From Lacticaseibacillus saniviri JCM 17471 = DSM 24301 (GTDB taxonomy: Bacteria > Bacillota > Bacilli > Lactobacillales > Lactobacillaceae), in NCBI RefSeq assembly GCF_001311785.1, contig NZ_BBBX01000018.1, positions 1 through 64,000 of the forward strand: DNA of 64,000 nt, in the 5' to 3' direction. Shown here in pieces: positions 53,295 through 62,981 of the stretch. A program made the translations under genes and the position numbers. The notes beneath the pieces are model-generated. The model searched no databases and was not told the DNA's origin. It saw nothing but the letters and a program-made list of their open reading frames with translations. Each line of letters starts with the position of its first letter. Positions within the stretch are counted from its first letter, which is position 1.

Positions 53295-53723
53295 CTAGCA
53301 TTGGCAATCATCGGGCAAACAATTACAATCAACCTTCTCTGGCGCAGTTTTTGCCTTTTGCGTCAACACGGCTTGTAACTGTGCGATATCATGCTGCGAG
53401 AGTGTCAATGCGTTGATCAGATTTTCTAAAGTTTGTCCGGCTTTCATGGCACATAGATGGTCAAATAGTGCTTGTGTCGCCTCATCCATGGCCGCTTGTT
53501 CAGGAATAAGGGCGCGATACCGAAATTCACGACCTTCTTTTTCAGTACTCAGTGCTTGTTTCTTAACCAACCGGCCTAAAAAAGTTTTCGTTGTCGCACT
53601 TTTCCAACCCATTTTTTCTTCTAGAATGGCTGTCAAATCATGTGTGGTTGCACTCCCAAGTGTCCAGATCACACGCATAACTTCCCACTCCGATTGACTA
53701 ATTTCTGCCTGAACAGTATCCAT
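53295..53723 (-). CDS. copY: Copper-responsive repressor CopY
   Basis: 142-aa winged-helix repressor of the CopY/BlaI family. The DNA-binding part starts ISQSEWEVMRVIWTLGSATTHDL; the C-terminal metal switch is CNCLPDDCQC (CxCx4CxC), which exchanges zinc for copper and releases DNA. Two cop boxes precede it. First gene of copYB. Intact; the copZ chaperone is not in the window. Confidence 0.96.
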   Translation of the reverse strand: MDTVQAEISQSEWEVMRVIWTLGSATTHDLTAILEEKMGWKSATTKTFLGRLVKKQALSTEKEGREFRYRALIPEQAAMDEATQALFDHLCAMKAGQTLENLINALTLSQHDIAQLQAVLTQKAKTAPEKVDCNCLPDDCQC

Positions 53724-53738
53724 ATGCCCGCCTCCGTT

Positions 53739-53774
53739 TACATTTGTAATCTATGTTTATAATTTACATCTGTA
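53739..53774 (-). promoter_or_regulatory. Two cop boxes in the copYB promoter
   Basis: TACATTTGTA (53739-53748) and TACATCTGTA (53765-53774) match the CopY operator TACANNTGTA. On the minus strand a TTGACT -35 lies at about 53786-53791 and a weak -10 (TAAATT) falls within or next to the upstream box, so repressor binding would block polymerase. Confidence 0.88.
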
Positions 53775-53855
53775 AATGATAAAAGTCAAGTCTAAGAATG
53801 AAGTAATCCGAAAATAATTGCCGTCGGGCTTCACATCTCTTTTCTATTCAAACAC

Positions 53856-53901
53856 AAAAAGCACTGGTGCCAAAAGCAATCTGCTTTTGAGACCAGTGCT
53901 T
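53856..53901 (-). terminator. Terminator of the lipoprotein gene
   Basis: AAGCACTGGT...CAAAAGCA pairs with TGCTTTTG...ACCAGTGCTT; T5 follows on the minus strand, 13 bases past the stop. The plus strand also has a short T tract. Confidence 0.88.
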
Positions 53902-53913
53902 ATCTCAGTTGAT

Positions 53914-54683
53914 TTACGATTTCATCAAATCATTGATGGCTTGATTAACCTGGGGCTCGCTAAACGTTGTATCTTTATCCGATTTGTGCTGCCAAACGTC
54001 GTCGTAGCTACCTTGTTTGTTCTTGATCCAAAGGCCGAAATAGGCACTCCATCCCATCCGAAATGTTGGCCGTTGCTTATACAAGGCTGAATAAGGTTCG
54101 AACGGTTGGGTCATCCGATTCGCGAAAATCACAACCTTCTCACCAGGCATTGGCAAGCGATATCCCGGCGCATTCTCATAAGTGACAGTTTGTTGATTAA
54201 TCCCAGTTGTCTTAGCTTTAGTCGGTGCTTTGAGTACTGGTTTCATCAATTTCTGACCCTTTGTAAAACCACCATGTAGGACAACATTGACCAATTGTTG
54301 CTTCTTAATTGCCTTTGCCCCTTTCAAGTCTCGATCGACCTTGATCACAACTGCAGTTTCAATATAGCCAGTTTCCGGATCTCGAGCAGGTAATACTTGC
54401 CACTGGGTAACTTCACCTGCAAAAACTCATTCCTGGCATTTTTTCAATGCGGAAATCGTGTGCGGTGGACTAGCAAATAAATCTGTTGTATTAATTTCCA
54501 CCGTCTCGTGTTTGACTTGGCGCATGACTTTTGCCAGCGCCGCCCCATTTTGTTTGCCTGTCGGCTGTGTTGCTTTTTGTGTCACCTTTTGTGGTGCTTT
54601 TGGTGTTGATTGATTCGATGATGAACAACCACCCAGAGTTGCTATTGCAATGATGCCTAATAAAAATACCCATCTTTATGCAT
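53914..54683 (-). CDS. Hypothetical lipoprotein (three frame breaks)
   Basis: About 256 aa after repairs at 54675-54677, 54439-54444 and 54421-54425. Lipoprotein signal MHKRWVFLLGIIAIATLGGC ends in lipobox LGGC. A Gln/Thr/Lys-rich linker follows, then a globular part (TVEINTTDLFAS, WQVLPARDPETGYIETAVVIK, RMGWSAYFGLWIKNKQG). No family recognised. RBS GGAGGCGAGG before ATG 54681-54683. Monocistronic. Confidence 0.65.
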
Positions 54684-54765
54684 ATCCTCGCCTCCAATTT
54701 CTAATATCAGTATAACTGATATCGTTTTCATTAGCGAGAATATTCACAACTTAAGTTTCAATTTC

Positions 54766-54852
54766 AGAACAAAATAGATTAATCGTGTTCCAAAAGATTG
54801 GGAATCAGGATTAACTAGGATTGAATCTCAAAACGTCTTTTGTCACAACTTC
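54766..54852. repeat. Dispersed intergenic repeat, copy B
   Basis: Related to 19005-19078; GATTAATCGTGTTCC and CAAAAGATTGGGAATC match copy A with four differences in about 30 bases, and the end GTCACAACTTC is near-identical. Extra sequence lies in the middle. Non-coding, between ptsI and the lipoprotein gene. Confidence 0.6.
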
Positions 54853-54883
54853 AAAAAAGACGCGCCAACAAAGTCAGCGCGTC
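54853..54883 (-). terminator. Terminator of ptsHI
   Basis: GACGCGC pairs with GCGCGTC around an 11-base loop with T6 on the minus strand, ten bases past ptsI. Confidence 0.87.
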
Positions 54884-54892
54884 CATTTATTC

Positions 54893-56617
54893 TTATTGAT
54901 CAGTTGTCTTCTTGACTAAAGCCAAGTTTTCATCGTTTGAGATGCTTTCGTTCAATGCTTGATCGGCTAACTTAGCCATATCTGCTGTTGAAAGACGCTT
55001 CATCAAGCTCCGAATCTTCAAGACAGAAGTTGCGGACATGGAGTATTCGTCCAAGCCCATTCCAAGCAGAATTGGTACCATGATTGGGTCGCCAGCGGCT
55101 TCCCCACACATACCAGCCCACTTGCCTTCCTTGTGTGCGGAGTCAATAACATGCTTGACCAGACGCAAGATAGAAGGGTTATATGGTTGATAGAGGTAAG
55201 AAACATGTTCATTACCACGATCAGCAGCCATCGTGTATTGGATTAAATCGTTGGTCCCGATTGAGAAGAAGTCAACGTGCTTGGCGAATTGATCTGCCAA
55301 AACAGCTGCAGCAGGAATTTCAATCATGATCCCGAGTTGAATATCATCGGCAACCTTGACGCCATCCTTTTGCAAGTTAGCTTTTTCTTCCAAGAAAATA
55401 GCCTTAGCAGCTTCGAATTCTTGGATTGTTGCAATCATTGGGAACATAATCCGCAATGTCCCAAACGCGCTGGCACGCAAGAGTGCGCGCAGTTGTGTCC
55501 GGAAGATATCTTGCCGATCTAAACTAATCCGGATAGCCCGGTAGCCCAAGAATGGGTTATCTTCTTCGGGAAGTGGTAAGTATGGTAAATGCTTATCGCC
55601 CCCGATATCCATTGTCCGAACCACAACGGGTTTTGGACTCATGGTTTCAAGAACCTTCTTGTAAGCCTCAAATTGATCGTCTTCGGTTGGTAATTCCGCA
55701 GAATCCATGTATAAGAATTCTGTCCGGTAAAGACCAATCCCTTCAGCACCATTGGCTAAGACACCATCAAGATCCTTAGGTGTCCCGATGTTAGCAGCAA
55801 CATCATAGTGCTTACCATCAGCGGTAATGGAGGTAGCGGTCTTTAAGGTTTCCCATTCGGCCTTTTGCTTTGCATATGCATCTGCTTCCTTTTGGAAACG
55901 TGCAATGTCGTCAGCACTTGGTTCAACGATAACATCACCGGTTAAGCCATCAACAGCGACCATTTGGCCATCCTTGACGTCTTGGGTGATGCTTTGTGTC
56001 CCAACAACAGCTGGGATTTCGAGTGAACGCGCCATGATTGCAGAGTGTGCAGTCCGGCCGCCAATATCAGTAACGAACGCCTTAACGAATTTCTTATTGA
56101 GTTGTGCCGTATCACTAGGTGTGAGGTCATGCGCAATCACAATCACTTCTTCATTAATCAGCGCTGGGTTAGGCAATGACACGCCCAAAAGATGTGCCAA
56201 TACCCGGGTTGAAACGTCGCGAACATCAGCCGCGCGTTCCTGCATATATGCATTATCAGTCATTGCTTCAAATGTCGCAATGAACATGTCTGAAACGTCC
56301 TTAAGGGCAGCTTCAGCATTCTCATGGTCATCGGAAATCTTGCTTTCAACCGCACCGGTGAATTCTGGGTCAGCCAGAATCATCATGTGAGCATCAAACA
56401 CTTGAGCTTCTTCTTCGCCCAGTGATTCCGCAGCCTTTTCTCGAATTAATTTGAGTTCTGCGTTGCTTTGATCTAACGCGCTGTGCAGCCGATCGATTTC
56501 CTTCTTTGGATCATCAATTGATGCCTTCGAAAATGACAAATCGGGTTGCACTAACATGTAGGCTTTCGCTGTTGCGATGCCATCACTAGCGGCGATCCCT
56601 TTGAGTTGCTTTGTCAT
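54893..56617 (-). CDS. ptsI: PTS enzyme I
   Basis: 574-aa phosphoenolpyruvate-protein phosphotransferase; takes phosphate from PEP to HPr. Phospho-His in [24 protein letters not shown]-binding [13 protein letters not shown] and active Cys in [13 protein letters not shown]. Start overlaps the ptsH stop by one base (TAATG). Intact. ptsH-ptsI operon order is normal. Confidence 0.98.
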   Translation of the reverse strand: MTKQLKGIAASDGIATAKAYMLVQPDLSFSKASIDDPKKEIDRLHSALDQSNAELKLIREKAAESLGEEEAQVFDAHMMILADPEFTGAVESKISDDHENAEAALKDVSDMFIATFEAMTDNAYMQERAADVRDVSTRVLAHLLGVSLPNPALINEEVIVIAHDLTPSDTAQLNKKFVKAFVTDIGGRTAHSAIMARSLEIPAVVGTQSITQDVKDGQMVAVDGLTGDVIVEPSADDIARFQKEADAYAKQKAEWETLKTATSITADGKHYDVAANIGTPKDLDGVLANGAEGIGLYRTEFLYMDSAELPTEDDQFEAYKKVLETMSPKPVVVRTMDIGGDKHLPYLPLPEEDNPFLGYRAIRISLDRQDIFRTQLRALLRASAFGTLRIMFPMIATIQEFEAAKAIFLEEKANLQKDGVKVADDIQLGIMIEIPAAAVLADQFAKHVDFFSIGTNDLIQYTMAADRGNEHVSYLYQPYNPSILRLVKHVIDSAHKEGKWAGMCGEAAGDPIMVPILLGMGLDEYSMSATSVLKIRSLMKRLSTADMAKLADQALNESISNDENLALVKKTTDQ

Positions 56618-56883
56618 TATTCAGCTAAACCTTCTTTTTTCATGGTTTCGTCGATTGCTGCGATTGCATCAGCTTCGTCAGCACCTTCGGCAGAGATAGT
56701 CACATCGGCACCTTGGCCAACACCTAAGCTCATAACGCCCATGATGGACTTCAAGTTCACAGACTTGCCCTTGTATTCAAGGTTGATGTCGGAGTTGAAC
56801 TTGCTAGCTGTTTGTACCAATAATGTTGCTGGGCGTGCGTGGATACCTGTTTCTGCAATAACATTAAATTCGCGTTTTTCCAT
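56617..56883 (-). CDS. ptsH: HPr phosphocarrier protein
   Basis: 88 aa. His15 in [12 protein letters not shown] and regulatory Ser46 in [15 protein letters not shown] (HPr kinase site; Ser-P-HPr is the CcpA cofactor). Start ATG 56881-56883 after AAAAGGAG; a longer in-frame extension is rejected. Intact. Confidence 0.98.
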   Translation of the reverse strand: MEKREFNVIAETGIHARPATLLVQTASKFNSDINLEYKGKSVNLKSIMGVMSLGVGQGADVTISAEGADEADAIAAIDETMKKEGLAE

Positions 56884-56995
56884 GATTAATCTGCTCCTTT
56901 TAGATAGACATTCTTTTTCCGAATCCATCGCTGGATATCCGGTTCTTGTAAACCTTACCATTTTTAAAAGCGCCAGACAAGCCTTTCTTTGAAAA

Positions 56996-57187
56996 TTATC
57001 CGCTTTCATTCGATTGGTACCGGTAGATAATAACCCCACTGCGTTGCGCCGTTCCAACAATTTCTTTTCTGGCGGCGTAGTTGGTCCAGACGGCACGAAA
57101 TGCCATAAATTCTTCTGGTTGGACCTCGAGTGAGTCAATACTGCCGTCACGCAGTTGATCCAATAATGCGGCATAATCTTGAGTCAA
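56996..57187 (-). CDS. Small hypothetical protein upstream of ptsH
   Basis: 63 aa, begins [22 protein letters not shown]; an acidic helical N-terminal half and a basic C-terminal half. TTG start at 57185-57187 follows AAGGGGGCG. No family recognised with certainty. It lies between ptsH and the clpE control region and may belong to the pts transcript. Confidence 0.65.
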   Translation of the reverse strand: MTQDYAALLDQLRDGSIDSLEVQPEEFMAFRAVWTNYAARKEIVGTAQRSGVIIYRYQSNESG

Positions 57188-57256
57188 AGTTTTCGCCCCC
57201 TTTTGACCTCTATGTTAGAGTGTCTTTAGTAGTAAGACAAGCCATTTTTAAAAAAG

Positions 57257-57283
57257 TTAGCACTCTCGAGTGTCGAGTGCTTG
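57257..57283 (+). promoter_or_regulatory. CIRCE-like HrcA operator of clpE
   Basis: TTAGCACTC-N9-GAGTGCTTG matches the CIRCE inverted repeat (TTAGCACTC-N9-GAGTGCTAA) except for the last two bases. It overlaps the -35 box of the clpE promoter (TTGATT 57281-57286). Confidence 0.75.
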
Positions 57284-57308
57284 ATTTTTATTCTGATGGG
57301 TGTATACT
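57281..57308 (+). promoter_or_regulatory. Promoter of clpE
   Basis: TTGATT (57281-57286), 16-base spacer, TATACT (57303-57308). Confidence 0.7.
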
Positions 57309-57316
57309 TTGTTCAT

Positions 57317-57333
57317 GGTCAAAAAAGGTCAGA
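57317..57333 (+). promoter_or_regulatory. CtsR operator of clpE
   Basis: GGTCAAA-AAA-GGTCAGA fits the CtsR direct-repeat consensus (RGTCAAA-N3-RGTCAAA) except one position. Located just after the -10 box, where bound CtsR would block transcription. Confidence 0.85.
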
Positions 57334-57384
57334 CATTCTCTGACCTGACTTTTATACTGAAAAGCGAAAGGGTGTGACCAACCA

Positions 57385-59622
57385 ATGCTGTGTGAGAATT
57401 GTCATCAAAACCCAGCGACCATCCACTTAACAACGAATGTGAATGGTGAACGGCAAGAAATCAATCTTTGCCAAAGTTGTTATCAACTTCTCAAAAACCA
57501 AGCAGGAGGCACTATGAATCCAACAAATGCATCTAACGATCCATTTGGTTTCGGTAGCTTGGATGATATCTTTCGCGCAATGAATCAGGGCATGGATCAA
57601 CAACCACAAAGCCAACAACCTAACCGACCTGCGACACAAGCCGGCAATAATGGTGGTGGCGGCCGCAATAATCGGGGCAACCGAGGCGGCAATGGTCTGT
57701 TAGATCAATTTGGCGTCAACTTAACCGATCAGGCTAAGCGTGGCGAAATTGATCCCGTGATCGGCCGTGATGATGAAATTGCTCGCGTGATTGAAATCTT
57801 AAATCGCCGGACCAAGAATAACCCTGTTCTCATCGGTGAAGCCGGGGTCGGTAAAACTGCCGTTGTCGAAGGTTTAGCTTTGAAGATCGCAAATGGCGAT
57901 GTTCCTTCTAAATTACAAGACCGGCAAGTGATCCGCCTGGATGTCGTTTCACTTGTTCAAGGCACCGGAATCCGGGGTCAATTTGAACAACGTATGCAAC
58001 AACTGATGGATGAACTGAAGAAGAATACAAACATTATCCTGTTTATCGATGAAATCCACGAAATCGTGGGCGCCGGTAACGCTGAAGGCGGCATGGATGC
58101 AGGTAATGTCTTAAAACCAGCACTCGCGCGTGGTGAACTCCAATTAGTTGGGGCCACAACAAGCAATGAATACCGGACAATTGAAAAAGATTCCGCGTTG
58201 GCTCGTCGTTTACAGCCCGTTCAGGTCGATGAACCTACTGTGGACGAAACCATCGCCATCCTCAAGGGGATTCAGCCTCGCTACGAAGACTATCACCATG
58301 TTCACTACACGGCTGAGGCCATCAAGGCGGCTGCTACCCTTTCCAACCGGTATATCCAAGATCGGTTCTTACCTGATAAGGCCATCGATTTACTCGATGA
58401 AGCTGGGTCAAAGAAGAACTTAACGATTACTGCCGTTGATCCTCAAACCCTTCAAAACAAGATTGATGATGCTGAAAAGCAAAAGCAAGATGCTTTGAAG
58501 GCTGAAGATTATGAAAAGGCAGCATTCTATCGCGATCAAGTTACCAAGTTACAAGACATGCAAAAGCATGAACAGACAATGGCCAAGGAAGACATGCCAA
58601 CTGTGACCGAAAAGGACATGGAAAAGATTGTCGAACAAAAGACCAATATCCCTGTTGGTGAATTGAAGGCGCAAGAACAAGCGCAATTGAAGAACCTTGC
58701 TGGCGACCTCGAAGCTCATGTGATTGGGCAAGATGCCGCTGTCGATAAGGTTGCTCGCGCTATCCGCCGGAATCGGATTGGCTTTAACAAGTCTGGTCGG
58801 CCAATCGGCTCCTTCCTCTTCGTCGGTCCTACCGGTGTCGGGAAGACTGAGTTAGCTAAGCAACTCGCTCAAGAACTGTTTGGCTCACAGGATTCAATGA
58901 TTCGCTTTGACATGTCTGAGTACATGGAAAAATTCAGTGTGTCTAAGCTCATCGGTTCCCCTCCTGGCTATGTTGGCTATGAAGAAGCCGGTCAATTGAC
59001 TGAACAAGTACGGCGGAATCCTTACAGCTTGATTTTGCTGGACGAAATCGAAAAAGCGCACCCGGACGTGATGAATATGTTCTTACAAATTCTTGACGAT
59101 GGCCGCTTAACCGATAGCCAAGGTCGTACCGTTTCATTTAAGGACACGATTATTATCATGACCTCTAATGCCGGTGCAACCGATTCTGAAGCCAGTGTTG
59201 GTTTCGGGGCAGCAAGCGAAGGCACAACGCACAGTGTGCTCGATCAATTGGGCAACTACTTCAAGCCTGAATTCTTGAACCGGTTCGATGATATCATTGA
59301 GTTCCGTCCACTCAGCAAGGACAACCTGATGAAGATTGTTTCCCTGATGATTAATCAGACCAATGACACCATCGCTGATCAAGGATTGAAGATTCATGTG
59401 ACCGAACCTGTTAAGGAGAAGTTAGTTGAACTCGGCTTTAATCCTTCCATGGGTGCACGACCATTACGTCGGGTTATCCAGGAACAGATTGAAGATCGTG
59501 TCGCTGATTTCTATCTCGATCACCCAGCTGCTAAGCAACTTGAAGCACGCATCAGTAACGGCGATATTACCATTACCGAAGCTGAAGCAGCAACCAAGCC
59601 CGCTAAGGCAGACAATAACTAG
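57385..59622 (+). CDS. clpE: ATP-dependent Clp protease ATP-binding subunit ClpE
   Basis: 745-aa HSP100 unfoldase for ClpP and disaggregation. N-terminal zinc finger CENC...CQSC (residues 3-34); a Gly/Asn/Gln-rich linker; two AAA+ modules with [14 protein letters not shown] and [14 protein letters not shown]; a UVR-type coiled segment ([18 protein letters not shown]). Heat-shock genes under CtsR include clpE in many lactic bacteria. RBS AAAGGGTG. Intact. Confidence 0.97.
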   Translation: MLCENCHQNPATIHLTTNVNGERQEINLCQSCYQLLKNQAGGTMNPTNASNDPFGFGSLDDIFRAMNQGMDQQPQSQQPNRPATQAGNNGGGGRNNRGNRGGNGLLDQFGVNLTDQAKRGEIDPVIGRDDEIARVIEILNRRTKNNPVLIGEAGVGKTAVVEGLALKIANGDVPSKLQDRQVIRLDVVSLVQGTGIRGQFEQRMQQLMDELKKNTNIILFIDEIHEIVGAGNAEGGMDAGNVLKPALARGELQLVGATTSNEYRTIEKDSALARRLQPVQVDEPTVDETIAILKGIQPRYEDYHHVHYTAEAIKAAATLSNRYIQDRFLPDKAIDLLDEAGSKKNLTITAVDPQTLQNKIDDAEKQKQDALKAEDYEKAAFYRDQVTKLQDMQKHEQTMAKEDMPTVTEKDMEKIVEQKTNIPVGELKAQEQAQLKNLAGDLEAHVIGQDAAVDKVARAIRRNRIGFNKSGRPIGSFLFVGPTGVGKTELAKQLAQELFGSQDSMIRFDMSEYMEKFSVSKLIGSPPGYVGYEEAGQLTEQVRRNPYSLILLDEIEKAHPDVMNMFLQILDDGRLTDSQGRTVSFKDTIIIMTSNAGATDSEASVGFGAASEGTTHSVLDQLGNYFKPEFLNRFDDIIEFRPLSKDNLMKIVSLMINQTNDTIADQGLKIHVTEPVKEKLVELGFNPSMGARPLRRVIQEQIEDRVADFYLDHPAAKQLEARISNGDITITEAEAATKPAKADNN

Positions 59623-59631
59623 ACATTGAAT

Positions 59632-59682
59632 AGAAGGTGTTGCAACAAACCGCATTGGTTTTGTTGCAACACCTTCTTTTTT
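59632..59682 (+). terminator. Terminator of clpE
   Basis: AGAAGGTGTTGCAACAAA pairs with TTTGTTGCAACACCTTCT followed by T tract, ten bases after clpE. Part of the recurrent TTG-x-ACAAA stem group. Confidence 0.92.
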
Positions 59683-59702
59683 GTCGCTATACACCCTTAA
59701 GA

Positions 59703-59732
59703 TTGTGAAATGCAAGCGGTTTGCATTATAAT
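59703..59732 (+). promoter_or_regulatory. Promoter of the DUF1827 gene with spacer inverted repeat
   Basis: TTGTGA (59703-59708), 18 bases, TATAAT (59727-59732). The spacer holds TGCAA-GCGGT-TTGCA (59711-59725), an inverted repeat reminiscent of cre sites but with three mismatches to the cre consensus. Confidence 0.55.
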
Positions 59733-59773
59733 GAAGATAACTTTTAGGTTTCTGCTTTGAAGGGAGCGATATT

Positions 59774-60070
59774 ATGCGACTTATCGATGTAACAAATAGT
59801 TTCTCTCACCTTGTCTCTCAACAACTCGCGCATACGGATGCTCAATTTGTGAAGGTGTTCTCACTTGGTCAAACCACAGTGGTGTTCTCCGAAGCATTGA
59901 AGCATCGCGAATTACTGTTCACCAATGACAAGCGCAACATTCAGCCGGCAGAAATTGACTTCACACTCGACAAGCTATTAAGCGTTGATCGCTCACAAGC
60001 CAATGTGATTATGGGCCATCATCTCGCTGAAGTGTCTGTCCCCGTCCCAACACCAACCGTTGAAGTCTAA
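59774..60070 (+). CDS. DUF1827 family protein
   Basis: 98 aa beginning MRLIDVTNSFSHLVSQQL with VFSLGQTTVVFSEA and LLFTNDKRNIQPAEID, matching the small Lactobacillales DUF1827 family. No signal or membrane segment. Function unknown. RBS AAGGGAG. Placement near clpE may be conserved. Confidence 0.82.
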   Translation: MRLIDVTNSFSHLVSQQLAHTDAQFVKVFSLGQTTVVFSEALKHRELLFTNDKRNIQPAEIDFTLDKLLSVDRSQANVIMGHHLAEVSVPVPTPTVEV

Positions 60071-60154
60071 GTTCTCCCGCCGTAAACCGCCGCGTTTGCG
60101 ATCAAGAGACTGTTGGGCATCCCGCCAGTCTCGACTACATAAAGGAAGTTCCGT

Positions 60155-61274
60155 ATGAATTTATTTGAACGCGTTATTCATTTTTCAAAAAGGAAGCTGA
60201 TGTTGTCGTGCCCACGCCACCGAAACCACATGAATCGAGTCATCAACCCGCTCGTGCTGAAACAGCACCGGTAGTCACACCGAAACCACAGCAGCCGGCC
60301 CCCACTGCAACACCTGATCGTGTGGCCCGCATCACGGTCCAATTTCGTGATCGCTATTCAGATGAAGTGTTAGCTGAACCGATTGATTATCACGGCGAGA
60401 TTGATGAACCCTTCAAGCTCGAATGGCGGCAATTTGAGGGCCGGGTCATGAGTGAAGTTGTTGGCTTCACCGACCAATTTCATCGTGCCAATCAAACCAT
60501 CATTTTGATGTATGAAGAACGCCTCGCGGCACCCGTTATCATCTACCATCGCAACTCATACGGTGACCTGATTGCGCCACCTGAGATGTTGCTCGGCAAT
60601 ATCAATACGTGTTCGTTGCGGAGTCACTTCCCAGTCAGCGCCAGCACTTGCAGGGCGCGGTTGAGCAACGCGGTCAGTTTCAAGCTCACAGTCAAACTAT
60701 TCACTTTGAATATGAGTTGAATCAACTGGAAACCAACCAACCTCAACAAGTGACCTTCGTTGAATTGGATCGGGCGAAACCGGTGTACCGGGAACCTCAA
60801 GGCGACATTGCGCTCAACACGGAATTACCAGCGCACTCAATTTGGCAAGTGTTCGCTTTTGCACGTGAAACCACCAATGGGAAGGTTTGGTTAAACTTAG
60901 GCGGTGCCTCATGGATTACCTCTAAGTACACCACCCCTCGATCCGACAATCCATACAGTTATGTCTTGGGCTCACCAGAAACACCTGCACTCGAGTTCGC
61001 TGAAGACACCTCGACGATTCGCGAATATGCCACGGTCAACAGTACGCAACAAGGAGCGACCATCTGGAGCGCACCTTATGGCAACCCTTTGACTCGGATT
61101 CCGCACCAAACACAGGTTGTTCTCGTCCGCCAGGCGCGATTAACCAACGATAGTGTTTGGTATCAACTCAGTACGGGTGAATGGATTCAATCGGCCTACA
61201 TCGCACTGATTCCACCTTTCATAGCAGCGCAGCAATTGCGTCAACAAGTCAATCAAGATGCCTTCGAGGCATAA
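60155..61274 (+). CDS. MucBP plus SH3-like multi-domain protein without export signal (two frame breaks)
   Basis: About 373 aa after adding bases at 60181-60185 (IHFFKKEADVVVP) and near 60610. Begins MNLFERVIHFFKK, an amphipathic but not signal-like start, then a Pro-rich linker. Two MucBP-like beta domains follow (ITVQFRDRYSDEVLAEP...VGFTDQFHRANQTIILMYEE; VIIYHRNSYGDLIAPP...). Then two SH3/SLAP-like repeats (WLNLGGASWITSKY; WYQLSTGEWIQSAY). Such domains are usually outside the cell, so the lack of signal peptide and anchor is odd. RBS AAAGGAAG, ATG 60155-60157. Next to the DUF1827 gene. Function unknown. Confidence 0.72.
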
Positions 61275-61286
61275 TCAATAACAACC

Positions 61287-61334
61287 AAAAAGCGTGATGA
61301 CCAACCCAACGGGCCAGTCATCACGCTTTTATTT
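61287..61334. terminator. Terminator between MucBP gene and prfC
   Basis: AAAAAGCGTGATGAC pairs with GTCATCACGCTTTT around a 16-base loop; convergent genes. Confidence 0.9.
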
Positions 61335-61356
61335 TGCCTAAACATCATTGCGGTGC

Positions 61357-62934
61357 TTATAGCTTTGCCGTCAGCTTCACGTCTGGATACTTGTCCGCAA
61401 ACCAGCGCTCAGCGTATTGATTTTCAAATAAGAAGAGCGGTTCGCCTTGAACATCTTTCACCAACAGATTACGTGAGCTGCTCATCTTTTCATCCAGTTG
61501 ATCTGGGTCAATCCAACGTGCCGTCCGTGAGCCAATTGGCGTCATCACAACTTCAGAGTTATATTCATGCGCCATACGGTACTGGAACACTTCAAACTGC
61601 AATTGCCCGACAGCACCCAGAATATAATCATCGGTGCTATAGGTGCGATACAATTGAATGGCCCCTTCTTGGACCAACTGTTGCATCCCCTTGTGGAAGG
61701 ACTTTTGCTTCATCACGTTTTTCGCGGTGACACGCATGAATAATTCAGGTGTGAACTGTGGCAGCTTCTCAAACTGAATCGGTTGCTTGCCTTGATAGAT
61801 GGTATCCCCAATCTGGAAATTACCTGTATCGTACAGGCCGACAATATCACCGGCAACCGCTGTTGTGACCTGTTCACGACTGTCAGCCATGAATTCGGTT
61901 GAATTGTTCAGGCGCATGGCCTTCCCCGTCCGATTCAGTGTCACATCCATGCCACGTTCAAATTCACCCGATGCGATTCGTACAAAAGCAATGCGATCGC
62001 GGTGAGCCGGATTCATATTCGCTTGAATTTTGAAGACAAACCCTGAGAATTCTGGCGCAACAGGTGAGATTTCATCACCCGCTTCGGTCTTATGTGGACC
62101 GGGTTCTGGTGCGAATTCAACGAAACTATTGAGGAACGTTTCCACCCCAAAGTTGGTCAACGCGGACCCGAAGAAGACTGGCGTTTGATCCCCCTGCATG
62201 ATTTTCTTGAGGTCAAACTGGTTCCCCGCATCACTCAACAATTCAATATCATCAAGGGTTTGGCTGTAAATTGAGTCTTCCGCCAATGCATTATCTTCGG
62301 CCAGTTCACCGGCTTCATTGAGCGGTAAGAACCGTTGGCCATCATCTGTAGGCCGGTAGAGCTCGATCCGTGAGTTTGCACGGTCGTAGAGACCCTTCAG
62401 CCCCTTACCCATCCCGATTGGCCAGTTCATGGCATAGCCTTCGATTCCGAGTAATTCTTCGAGCTCTGCGATTAAGTCGAGTGGTTCGCGCCCATCGCGA
62501 TCCAACTTGTTCATGAAGGTGAAAATAGGAATCCCGCGTTGCTTAACAACCTTGAACAGTTTCTTGGTTTGGGCTTCAATCCCTTTGGCGGAGTCGATAA
62601 CCATGACCGCCGCATCCACCGCCATCAGCGTCCGATAGGTATCTTCAGAGAAATCTTCGTGCCCTGGGGTATCCAAAATATTGATGCGCTTGCCTTGATA
62701 ATCAAACTGCATCACGGAACTGGTGACGGAAATCCCACGTTGCTTTTCAATTTCCATCCAGTCAGATTTGGCAAAGTGCCCGGACTTCTTCCCCTTAACG
62801 GTTCCGGCCTCTCGAATCACACCCCCAAACAGCAATAACTGTTCGGTGATGGTTGTTTTCCCGGCATCGGGGTGAGAGATAATCGCAAACGTCCGCCGCT
62901 TGCTCACTTCTTGTTTGAGTTCATTTGGTTTCAT
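61357..62934 (-). CDS. prfC: Peptide chain release factor 3
   Basis: 525-aa translational GTPase recycling RF1/RF2. G1 [14 protein letters not shown]2/G3 region [15 protein letters not shown]4 [10 protein letters not shown]. The full C-terminal domain is present and ends at 61357. Starts [14 protein letters not shown]. Intact. Confidence 0.97.
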   Translation of the reverse strand: MKPNELKQEVSKRRTFAIISHPDAGKTTITEQLLLFGGVIREAGTVKGKKSGHFAKSDWMEIEKQRGISVTSSVMQFDYQGKRINILDTPGHEDFSEDTYRTLMAVDAAVMVIDSAKGIEAQTKKLFKVVKQRGIPIFTFMNKLDRDGREPLDLIAELEELLGIEGYAMNWPIGMGKGLKGLYDRANSRIELYRPTDDGQRFLPLNEAGELAEDNALAEDSIYSQTLDDIELLSDAGNQFDLKKIMQGDQTPVFFGSALTNFGVETFLNSFVEFAPEPGPHKTEAGDEISPVAPEFSGFVFKIQANMNPAHRDRIAFVRIASGEFERGMDVTLNRTGKAMRLNNSTEFMADSREQVTTAVAGDIVGLYDTGNFQIGDTIYQGKQPIQFEKLPQFTPELFMRVTAKNVMKQKSFHKGMQQLVQEGAIQLYRTYSTDDYILGAVGQLQFEVFQYRMAHEYNSEVVMTPIGSRTARWIDPDQLDEKMSSSRNLLVKDVQGEPLFLFENQYAERWFADKYPDVKLTAKL

Positions 62935-62955
62935 TTAAAAAATATCCTTTCTCAC

Positions 62956-62971
62956 AATCAGCATGCTGATT
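62956..62971. repeat. Perfect 16-base palindrome upstream of prfC
   Basis: AATCAGCATGCTGATT, 22 bases before the prfC start. Could be an operator or the base of a leader hairpin. Confidence 0.5.
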
Positions 62972-62981
62972 GACAGCATGA

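Noticed and set aside
56938-56985. cre site upstream of ptsH
   Set aside because: TGTAAACCTTACCA lacks the central CG of the cre consensus.
56617-57174. A 185-aa N-terminally extended HPr
   Set aside because: Extension lacks family similarity and crosses the AAAAGGAG ribosome site of the standard 88-aa start.
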